Part shown: positions 1 through 6,437 of the stretch, one piece after another
Layout: the number at the start of each line of letters is the position of its first letter
Position numbering within the stretch: the first letter of the stretch is position 1
Source: Coriobacteriales bacterium
GTDB taxonomy: Bacteria > Actinomycetota > Coriobacteriia > Coriobacteriales > UBA8131
Length of the DNA: 12,283 nucleotides
Direction: 5' to 3'
NCBI GenBank assembly: GCA_031272005.1
Contig: JAISUQ010000027.1
Location: 1-12,283 of the forward strand
Program-made: the position numbers and the translations under genes
The notes under the pieces: generated by a model
The model's database searches: none
What the model saw: the letters and a program-made list of their open reading frames with translations, nothing else
What the model was told of the DNA's origin: nothing

Positions 1-1
1 G

Positions 2-1003
2 GCCAGCGACCGCGATAATCTGGAGAAGCTGCTCGCTGAGATGCAGGACGTGCCTGCTAAGGAGCGCAGCGCCCGCTTCGTCTGCGTCATGGCCTATATC
101 GACGCGCGCGGTCGCAAGAACGTCGTCCAGGGCGTCTGTGAAGGGCACATCGCGACGGCTCCCAGAGGCCAGGGCGGCTTTGGCTACGACCCGATTTTCG
201 TACCTGTTGAAGCCGCCGACGGACGGAGCATGGCTGAACTCAGCGCCGAGGAGAAAAACGCCATCTCCCACCGGGGCCGGGCCTTGAAGGCACTGCGTCC
301 GATACTCAATCGTAACGTCACCAGCAGCGGTAAGCCGAAGGTGCGTATCGCCGCCTTCGACTATGATGACACTTTGCTCGAAGGCGCCTCTCCGGTGCTG
401 ATGACCCGCCGTTTTGTCCGCCGCGGCATCATCCCGCTGCATGTTGGGCTGAAGGCGCTGTGGTGGGCGGTGCGCTACAAACTGCGGATGCGGGTGGAGC
501 AGAAGGTCGTGCGCCAGTATATCTTCGCCAGCCTCAGTCACCTCAAGGCCGAAGAGGCCGACACCATGATGGCCGAATTCTACCGCGAAGAGTTGGCGGA
601 GTTGCTGCGTCCGGCCGGCCTGGCTGTGCTGGAGCAGCGCCGCAGCGAGGGCTGCAGCATCGTCATCGTCAGCGCCTCGTTTCAGCCGCTGCTGGCCGAG
701 CTGGCCCGGGATCTGAAGGCCGATGGTTATATCAGCACCCGCATTGAGCAAAGTGACGGCTATTACACCGGGCATGTCGATGGCCAGCCACCGGAGGGCG
801 AGCAGAAGCTGCTTCAGTTCAATCAGTGGGCCGATGACCGCTACGGTGCCGGCGCCTGGGAGTTGGTCTGGGCCTATGGTGATCATCACAGTGACGAGCC
901 ACTGCTGCGCACCGCCGAAAACCCGGTCGCAGTCAATCCCGATTCCCGCCTGGAGAAGACCGCTAAAGCCGAAGGTTGGCCAGTGGTCGACTGGTCCCGC
1001 TGA
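2..1003 (+). CDS. rdgB: RdgB/HAM1 purine-NTP pyrophosphatase fused to HAD-IB phosphatase (5' partial)
   Basis: The frame is open from the window edge, so the true start lies upstream. The first ~100 codons are the C-terminal part of an RdgB/HAM1 enzyme, which hydrolyses ITP, dITP and XTP to monophosphates to keep deaminated purines out of nucleic acids. Seen: GGFGYDPIF at nt 173-199 and SHRGRAL at 266-286, both family hallmarks. After a short linker (about nt 312-345) the same frame continues as a HAD-IB hydrolase of the phosphoserine-phosphatase-like type. Motif I is DYDDT (359-373), motif II is the first Ser of SAS (671-673), a Lys lies in the EGEQK segment, and motif IV is GDHHSD (878-895), so the catalytic set looks complete. 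The phosphatase substrate is unknown. Fusion to RdgB suggests phosphate removal from the nucleotide product, but this is inference. Ends in TGA. Confidence 0.88.
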   Translation, partial: ASDRDNLEKLLAEMQDVPAKERSARFVCVMAYIDARGRKNVVQGVCEGHIATAPRGQGGFGYDPIFVPVEAADGRSMAELSAEEKNAISHRGRALKALRPILNRNVTSSGKPKVRIAAFDYDDTLLEGASPVLMTRRFVRRGIIPLHVGLKALWWAVRYKLRMRVEQKVVRQYIFASLSHLKAEEADTMMAEFYREELAELLRPAGLAVLEQRRSEGCSIVIVSASFQPLLAELARDLKADGYISTRIEQSDGYYTGHVDGQPPEGEQKLLQFNQWADDRYGAGAWELVWAYGDHHSDEPLLRTAENPVAVNPDSRLEKTAKAEGWPVVDWSR

Positions 1004-1084
1004 ATGCCGTTGCATACCGCCAAACGCCGCCGATTGACGCCGCTTCAGATTAAAGATTTGTGAAGCTTGTGCAACGATTCAGAA

Positions 1085-1130
1085 AATTGTGCCTGTTTAG
1101 CCAACAATTCCAGAGCAAACACAGTATCAT
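1085..1130 (+). promoter_or_regulatory. Putative promoter with inverted repeat upstream of the pseudo-AAA+ gene
   Basis: The 158-bp gap before the 504-codon gene is AT-rich compared with its surroundings. TATCAT at 1125-1130 is a reasonable -10 hexamer, 31 nt before the ATG, but no good -35 lies upstream of it. A 6-bp inverted repeat, AATTGT (1085-1090) and ACAATT (1104-1109) with a 13-bp spacer, covers the place where a -35 would be and could be an operator or activator site. The same TATCAT lies 30 nt before the rrf2 start. This is pattern reading only. Confidence 0.3.
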
Positions 1131-1161
1131 GGGGTAGGAGCCGTCAACAGAGAGGACGAGC

Positions 1162-2676
1162 ATGAGCCTGGAACGTGAGCCTCAGAATGGATTTGACAAA
1201 AGCGCGGCGTTTTATCTGGATGCCGCTTATAACGCCATGATGACCGGGCAGCCCCGGCTGGCCATCCATCTGTTCAGCGCGGCCTTTGAAGTGGAGTCGC
1301 GCGATGCCGAGATTATCTCCGCAGACATCATCACCGGTTTGCGCAAGGCCTGGGATCTGGCCTGCGAGTTGGGTGAGCGCTGCCTGGCCGAGTCACTGTT
1401 CGGCGACCTGCTGCCCTTCAACGATGACGAGCAGACCCAGGATGGCATCAACCGCCTGCATCACCTGGCCCTGGATCAGATTGAGGGCATGGGCCTGGAT
1501 GCCACCGACCTGGAGGAGATCGCCAGCGCCATCACCGAAGAAATGGGCTCTGCCGATGGCGCCCGCCTCGCAGATTCGCTGCGTTCGGCCTTGGAGAAGA
1601 TCGGCGGCAGTGCCGAGCCGCCCAGCCCTCAGGCCATTCAGAAGTTGCCCCGCATCGAATTGATGGGGCCCCTGGAGCGGCGCCGCAGCAAGTCCGGCGG
1701 CGAAGATACCTGGCTGGATGTGCGGCGTCGGCGCGAGACCCAGCCCAACAACAACAACGACAACCAACGCCTGTCCTACAACGGCCTGTCCGGGTTTCGC
1801 AGTGCCCTGGAGCAGATGAAGAACTTCGGCTTCAACGCCGAGGACAGCGCCAGTTTCAGCAAGCTGGTGGAGCAGGTCTCGGCGATGCACGGTGTCTCCG
1901 GGCTGGCGCTGGGCGAGGGCTTTGCCCTCTATGGGCCGTCCCGGGCCGACAGCTCGATCTTTGCCATCGCTACCGCCGGTGAGATCGGCTGGCCGATCCT
2001 GCACGTCCATGTGGAACTGGAGAAGGACGGCAGCGGCGCCATCAAGCTGACCGGCCCGTTCAAGCGCGGCATGTTCGGCGGCCCACCGGATTTGATGGAG
2101 ATGGTGACTCCCTGCACGGTGGTCATCGAGAACATCGACCATCTCCAGTCGATGTTCAACCAGGAATTCCAGGCGCGCCTGTCCGGAGATCCACGGGTCC
2201 GTGGCCATGGTCGCTCGATGCAGGCCGAGGTCTGCGGCTATCTGCGGATGTTGCTGAACAAATCCGATGTCTTTCTGATTACCACGGCGGAGAAGCCCAA
2301 TACCTTGAAGCAGCCCCTGTTGGGCATCATCGGCTCGCAGCAGGAAATCAACATCGAGCTGCCCAGCGAGATCGAGCGGCGTGATGTCTGGGTGGCCTTT
2401 GCCGCCGACCACCCCTCCTTCTTCGAACTTGATGTCGATCTGTTGGCCCGGCTATCGGAAGGGCTGTCGCGCCACGACCTGGTCAGTGCGGGTATCGCCG
2501 CCGTTGAGAGCGCCTATCGGGAGTCGTTGCGCCGCCGTCAGTACCAGAAGGTCAGCCTGGGCGAGGTGTTGATGCAGCTGGCCAACCACCTGGACCACTC
2601 CTCCGAGGCCTACCAGCGCCTGGAAGACGTTGCTGTCGCCCAGCTGCTCAACGATCTGGACCCCAGCCAGCTCTGA
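1162..2676 (+). CDS. Unrecognised TPR-like protein with degenerate AAA+ (pseudo-ATPase) domain
   Basis: I do not recognise this 504-residue protein by name. Residues ~14-80 read as paired amphipathic helices of TPR type (for example AYNAMMTGQPRLAIHLFSAA). Residues ~150-207 are a charged, low-complexity linker with an Asn run (196-199). Residues ~209-500 follow the layout of an AAA+ ATPase, but each motif is altered. The Walker A position reads GPSRADSS (258-265), without the P-loop Lys. The Walker B position reads VVIENID (320-326), with Glu and Asn where Asp and Glu are expected. Sensor 1 reads LITTAEKP (372-379), and the arginine-finger stretch after LLG (386-388) has no Arg. A lid-like helical region follows PSEIERRDVW (401-410). 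It is probably a non-hydrolysing scaffold or adaptor. No signal peptide or membrane segment is seen, so it is likely cytoplasmic. The start is ATG with GAGGA 5 nt upstream. It stands as its own transcription unit between rdgB and rrf2. Confidence 0.8.
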   Translation: MSLEREPQNGFDKSAAFYLDAAYNAMMTGQPRLAIHLFSAAFEVESRDAEIISADIITGLRKAWDLACELGERCLAESLFGDLLPFNDDEQTQDGINRLHHLALDQIEGMGLDATDLEEIASAITEEMGSADGARLADSLRSALEKIGGSAEPPSPQAIQKLPRIELMGPLERRRSKSGGEDTWLDVRRRRETQPNNNNDNQRLSYNGLSGFRSALEQMKNFGFNAEDSASFSKLVEQVSAMHGVSGLALGEGFALYGPSRADSSIFAIATAGEIGWPILHVHVELEKDGSGAIKLTGPFKRGMFGGPPDLMEMVTPCTVVIENIDHLQSMFNQEFQARLSGDPRVRGHGRSMQAEVCGYLRMLLNKSDVFLITTAEKPNTLKQPLLGIIGSQQEINIELPSEIERRDVWVAFAADHPSFFELDVDLLARLSEGLSRHDLVSAGIAAVESAYRESLRRRQYQKVSLGEVLMQLANHLDHSSEAYQRLEDVAVAQLLNDLDPSQL

Positions 2677-2758
2677 GTGCCTTGGAATGACGGGCCCTGA
2701 GCGCAGCTACCTTCTTTTCCGTCGGGGCTTGTGCCTGAAGATAATTATGTTAAACTGC

Positions 2759-2782
2759 CACTAGTGCTTAATTTGCTATCAT
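2759..2782 (+). promoter_or_regulatory. Putative rrf2 promoter with palindrome CACTAGTG
   Basis: The 136-bp gap before the Rrf2 gene turns AT-rich near its end. An 8-bp perfect palindrome, CACTAGTG (2759-2766), lies just upstream of TATCAT (2777-2782), a possible -10 hexamer 30 nt before the ATG. No convincing -35 is visible. Rrf2 proteins often regulate their own promoters, so the palindrome is a candidate operator core. A palindrome this short can occur by chance. Confidence 0.3.
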
Positions 2783-2812
2783 TTAGTCGCATTTGAAGGG
2801 GTATCAGAGAAC

Positions 2813-3271
2813 ATGGAGATTTCGCGCCGGACAGACTACGCCATTCGGTTGATTGCCGCCCTGACCTTGAGTCGGGGTACGCCGCTGTCGGTGCGGGAGG
2901 CTGCCGAGATGCAGGATGTGCCCTACGCCTTTGCCCGCAGTATCCAGCATGACCTGGTTCGGGCCGGCTTCCTGAACACCATCCGGGGTGCCCAGGGTGG
3001 CATGGTCCTGGCCGTCGACCCGGCCGAGTTGACGCTGTATACCCTGATTGAGGCCGTGCAGGGCCCGGTCAGCGTGGCCATCTGCGCTACCGACAGGGAG
3101 TGGTGCCAGCGCCATCGGGGTTGCCCCTTCCACCAGGTCTGGTTGGGTGCCAACGATCTGCTTTCCAATTATCTGAAATCGGTGAGCATCCAACAGTTGA
3201 TTGACGGCGAATTCGCGCATCTGACCGCTCAGACCGCTCAGGTTGCTGCCCTGACTGCCGCCAACGCCTGA
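2813..3271 (+). CDS. Rrf2-family transcriptional regulator, probable Fe-S sensor
   Basis: 152 residues, the usual Rrf2 length. The N-terminus MEISRRTDYAIRLIAAL begins a winged-helix DNA-binding domain. The GAQGG segment (59-63) is the wing typical of the family. Cysteines 91, 98 and 104 (C-x6-C-x5-C) occupy nearly the same positions as the Fe-S ligands of IscR and NsrR, so the protein probably binds an iron-sulphur cluster and senses iron, oxygen or nitric oxide; the cluster is inferred. The last ~16 residues are Ala/Thr/Gln-rich and include a 9-bp tandem duplication. The start ATG has AAGGGG about 11 nt upstream. hisS follows 70 bp downstream in the same direction, so the regulator may control hisS-aspS, or may act elsewhere and simply be co-transcribed. 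No Isc, Suf or nitric-oxide gene lies in the window to narrow its role. Confidence 0.93.
   Translation: MEISRRTDYAIRLIAALTLSRGTPLSVREAAEMQDVPYAFARSIQHDLVRAGFLNTIRGAQGGMVLAVDPAELTLYTLIEAVQGPVSVAICATDREWCQRHRGCPFHQVWLGANDLLSNYLKSVSIQQLIDGEFAHLTAQTAQVAALTAANA
3223..3240 (+). repeat. Tandem 9-bp duplication in the 3' end of rrf2
   Basis: GACCGCTCA occurs twice without a gap (3223-3231 and 3232-3240). It keeps the frame and adds three residues to the tail, which reads TAQTAQ. It looks like a replication-slippage event in a part of the protein with little constraint. Confidence 0.75.
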
Positions 3272-3290
3272 GTCGGCCAATAAAATACGC

Positions 3291-3296
3291 TACAAT
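3291..3296 (+). promoter_or_regulatory. Possible -10 element for hisS
   Basis: TACAAT (5 of 6 matches to the -10 consensus) lies in the short AT-rich gap between rrf2 and hisS. No clear -35 is present at 16-18 bp. A small inverted repeat, AGGTT (3301-3305) and AACCT (3312-3316), follows and could form a weak hairpin in the leader. It may give hisS-aspS a second promoter besides read-through from rrf2. Confidence 0.25.
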
Positions 3297-3341
3297 ACAA
3301 AGGTTGTCCTGAACCTGTTTCTGATGTGAGGAATGTTGCCC

Positions 3342-4652
3342 ATGCCCTATCAGGCTCCAACCGGAACTGCCGACCTGTTGCCCGAGCAGGCCTGGCGTTG
3401 GGATGCCATCCAGCGCCAGGCCGCCTCGGTGTTCTCCCGTTATGGTTACCAACTGATTGACACGCCGATCTTCGAGCAGCTGGATGTCTTCGTCAGGGGC
3501 ATTGGCGAGGCCACCGATGTGGTGGGCAAGGAGATGTATCTGGCTTTCTCCCAACACGCTGTGGAGGCCATCGCTGCCGGGCAGGCGCCCAAGGCCAAAG
3601 ACACCCTGGCTCTGCGCCCGGAGCAGACCGCCGGTGTGGCGCGGGCGGTGGTGCAGCACAACCTGGTACCGCCGGGGGGCGCTGCCATCAAGCTGTGGTA
3701 TGCCGGCTCGATGTTTCGCCACGAGCGGCCGCAGAAGGGTCGCCTGCGCGAGTTCCACCAGATTGGTACGGAATGCCTGGGAGCGGCCGAGCCAAGCGCT
3801 GATGCCGAGGTCATCCTGATGTTGATGGACTTCTTCGAGGGTCTGGGGATACCGCGGGCCTCGATGCGCCTGTTGGTCAACTCGATGGGCGATGATGCCT
3901 GTCGTCCAGCCTATCGCCAGGTGGTACGGGAGTTCATCCTGGCCCACGCGGACGGGCTGTGCCCGGAGTGCGTGCGTCGGGCAGACAGCAATCCTTTGCG
4001 GGCCTTTGACTGCAAGAATCCGGACTGTCAGGCGGTGCTGGCCGCAGCGCCGCTGATCACCGATTCGCTTTGCCCACAGTGCGCCGAGCATTATGCCACC
4101 GTGCGGCAGCTGCTCACTGAGGCCGGCTGCGACTTCGAGCAGGCGCCCCGCCTGGTGCGCGGCCTGGATTACTATACCCGCACGGTCTTCGAGGTCCAGG
4201 TGACGGACGGCCTGGGCTCGCAGAACGCCATCGGCGGGGGAGGCCGCTACGACAAACTGTTGGCCGAATTCGGCGGTAAACCAACGCCGGGTTTGGGATT
4301 TGCGGTCGGCTTCGAGCGTATCTGCCTGGCCCTGGATGCCGCCGGTGTGGCCGCCCCGGTTCTGCCGCTGCCGGAGGTCTTTGTGGCCGCCGTGGATACG
4401 CAAGCCCGCGCCGCCGCCTTCGCCCTGGCCGGTCAGCTGCGCTCTGCCGGCCTCAGGGCAGAGCTCGACCACCAAAATCGCTCTTTGAAATCGCAATTAA
4501 AGGCGGCGGATAAAAGCGGCGCCAGCTGGGTGGCCATCCTCGGCCCCGACGAGCTGGCCGCCGGTCAGCTGACATTGCGCCATCTAGCCAGCCATGAGGA
4601 GCAGAGGACCACTACCCAACAAGCTATAGAGTTGATCCGAGGAGAGAGATGA
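3342..4652 (+). CDS. hisS: Histidyl-tRNA synthetase
   Basis: Class II aminoacyl-tRNA synthetase that charges tRNA-His with histidine using ATP in the cytoplasm. At 436 residues it is of normal length. Seen: the N-terminal QAPTGTADLLP, LRPE (91-94), motif 2 FRHERPQKGRLREFHQ (125-140), the HisRS signature LVRGLDYYTR (271-280) and motif 3 GLGFAVGFERI (317-327). A C-terminal anticodon-binding domain starts near residue 345. The insertion domain holds three cysteine pairs: CPEC (207-210), CKNPDC (224-229) and CPQC (244-247), a likely zinc site. I chose the ATG at 3342 because GAGGA (3328-3332) lies 9 nt upstream. The in-frame ATG at 3333 directly abuts that site, and using it would add only MLP. 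The stop overlaps the aspS start in an ATGA arrangement, suggesting coupled translation. Confidence 0.96.
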   Translation: MPYQAPTGTADLLPEQAWRWDAIQRQAASVFSRYGYQLIDTPIFEQLDVFVRGIGEATDVVGKEMYLAFSQHAVEAIAAGQAPKAKDTLALRPEQTAGVARAVVQHNLVPPGGAAIKLWYAGSMFRHERPQKGRLREFHQIGTECLGAAEPSADAEVILMLMDFFEGLGIPRASMRLLVNSMGDDACRPAYRQVVREFILAHADGLCPECVRRADSNPLRAFDCKNPDCQAVLAAAPLITDSLCPQCAEHYATVRQLLTEAGCDFEQAPRLVRGLDYYTRTVFEVQVTDGLGSQNAIGGGGRYDKLLAEFGGKPTPGLGFAVGFERICLALDAAGVAAPVLPLPEVFVAAVDTQARAAAFALAGQLRSAGLRAELDHQNRSLKSQLKAADKSGASWVAILGPDELAAGQLTLRHLASHEEQRTTTQQAIELIRGER

Positions 4653-6427
4653 CAGACCCATTGAACAGCCATTCCATGCACAGCCATACCTGCGGCGAGC
4701 TGACCGCCAACGCCATCGGCGCCGAGGCCATCCTCTGCGGCTGGGTTCAGCACCGCCGCGACCACGGCGGCCTGATCTTTGTGGATCTGCGCGACCGCAC
4801 CGGCATCACCCAGATCGTCTTCGACCCCGAGGTGCTTTCACCTGAGGGCTTCAAGCTGGGCGAGACGATGCGCCCGGAGTGGGTCATCTGGGCTCGCGGC
4901 ACGGTGCGCGAGCGCCCTGAGGGCACCGTCAACCCCAATATGCCCACCGGCGAGGTGGAGGTGCTGCTTCAGGAGGTCAGAATCCTCAACCAGGCCAAGA
5001 CGCCGCCCTTCGCCATCGAGGACGGCATCGAGACCGATGAGCTGACCCGCCTGCGTTGGCGCTATCTGGACATCCGGCGCCCGGAGGTGCTGGCCGCCCT
5101 GCGCCTGCGCTCCACGGTCAGTGCCGCCATGCACCGGGCATTGGATGAACGCGGCTTCATCGAGGTGGAGACGCCCATCCTCGGCCGCTCCACCCCTGAG
5201 GGCGCGCGCGACTTCCTGGTGCCCAGCCGCGGCTCCCAGGGCAGCTTCTACGCCCTGCCACAAAGCCCGCAGCTGTTCAAGCAATTGCTGATGATGGGCG
5301 GCGTGGAGCGCTATTACCAGGTGGCCCGCTGCTTCCGCGATGAGGATCTGCGTGCCGACCGCCAGCCGGAGTTCACCCAGCTGGACATCGAGATGAGCTT
5401 CATCAGCGACGACGACGTCCTGAACCTGATGGAAGAGGTGATGGCCGAGGTGCTCAGCGCCGCTGGTGTCAAGCAGAGCTTCCCGCTGCCGCGGATGTGC
5501 TACTCCGAGGCTATGGGCCGCTTCGGTAACGACCGGCCGGATACCCGCTTCGGGTTGGAGCTGATTGATGTCTCGGCGGTCTTTGCCAACAGCGGCTTCA
5601 AGGTCTTTTCTGCCGCCGTGGACAGTGGCGGTGTGGTCAAGGCCATCAACGCCAAAGGCGCCGGCGACCTCTCGCGCGGCGAGATCGACAAGATTGCCGC
5701 CGTGGCCACAGAGCATGGCGCCAAAGGCATGGCCTGGATTGCCTTCACCTCGGCTGGCGAGGCCAAGTCGCCGATCATCAAGTTCTTCTCTGAGGAGGAA
5801 TTCGCCGCCCTGAAGTCGGCTGTGGGCGCCGATGCTGGCGATTTGGTGCTGTTCGGTGCCGATGACTTCGAGACCGTCTCCGCCGCCCTCTCCGCTGTGC
5901 GTCTGTATCTGGCCGATTTGCTGCAACTGCCGCGGGAAGGCCACAATCTGCTGTGGGTGGTCGACTTCCCGATGTTCAAATACGATGAGACCGAGAAGCG
6001 CTAGGCCGCCAACCACCATCCCTTCACCCGCGTCAAGGATGAGGATCTGGACAAGATTGAAAGCGACCCGCTGGCCTGTGGCAGTTATTCCTACGACCTG
6101 GTGATGGACGGCTTCGAGGTCGGTGGCGGCACCTTGCGTATCCATACCCCCGAGTTGCAGCTGCGGGTGCTGCGGGCGCTGGGCTTCAGCGACGAAGAAG
6201 CCCGGGAGCAGTTCGGCTTTCTGCTTGATGCCCTGTCCTATGGTGCTCCGCCGCATGGTGGCATCGCACTGGGGCTGGACCGCCTGATCATGCTGCTGGG
6301 CGGTTATCAGTCCATCCGCGATGTCATCGCCTTCCCCAAGACCTCCAGCGGCGGCGACCCGATGACCGGGGCCCCGGCCGAAGTCGACGCCAAACAACTG
6401 CGCGAATTGGGTCTGCGCCGCCAATAG
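4649..6427 (+). pseudogene. aspS: Aspartyl-tRNA synthetase with in-frame TAG at codon 452
   Basis: Bacterial-type AspRS. The full frame is 592 codons before the final TAG, the normal family length of about 590. Seen: the N-terminal OB-fold anticodon-binding domain (WVQHRRDHGGLIF, residues 32-44), motif 2 around FRDEDLRADRQPEF, a GAD insertion domain at about 290-425, then HHPFT and motif 3 GIALGLDRL near the C-terminus. One TAG at 6002-6004 interrupts the frame between DETEKR and AANHHPFT. No frameshift is present and the downstream sequence is fully conserved. Relatives usually have an aromatic residue there, and TAC/TAT to TAG is a single change. A product ending at residue 451 would lack motif 3 and be inactive. 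The gene is normally essential, so it is either a sequence error, a suppressed or recoded codon, or a true lesion covered by another copy. His39 (in DHGG) and Gly92 (in RPEG) match non-discriminating AspRS. It overlaps hisS by 4 bp, with AGGAG 4 nt upstream of the ATG. Confidence 0.9.
6002..6004 (+). other. In-frame amber codon inside aspS
   Basis: TAG at codon 452 of aspS. Conserved AspRS sequence in the same frame lies on both sides. It is one base from TAC/TAT (Tyr), the most likely ancestral codon given the R-Y-x-A-x-HHPFT pattern I remember for the family. The only other in-frame TAG at a gene end in this window is the terminal codon of the same gene; other visible genes end in TGA or TAA. 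Confidence 0.9.
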
Positions 6428-6437
6428 CTTATCGGGT

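Noticed and set aside
1393..2412. 339-codon open frame on the minus strand opposite the pseudo-AAA+ gene
   Set aside because: Considered because the plus-strand gene is unknown, but the plus frame has a ribosome site, fold-like motifs and natural composition, while this one reads as repetitive Gly/Leu/Gln/His.
3272..3341. T-box or other tRNA-sensing leader before hisS
   Set aside because: The gap is only 70 bp, too short for a T-box, and holds no terminator hairpin.
4300..4488. Small plus-strand frame inside hisS
   Set aside because: Out of frame with conserved HisRS codons and composed of Trp/Pro/Arg/Ser-rich sequence typical of shifted GC-rich genes.
3087..4496. 469-codon open frame on the minus strand across rrf2 and hisS
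   Set aside because: Shadow of hisS with low-complexity, non-homologous translation.
6101..6427. Separate 108-codon gene after the aspS TAG
   Set aside because: It is the C-terminal part of AspRS in the same frame. Its ATG is an internal Met with no ribosome site.
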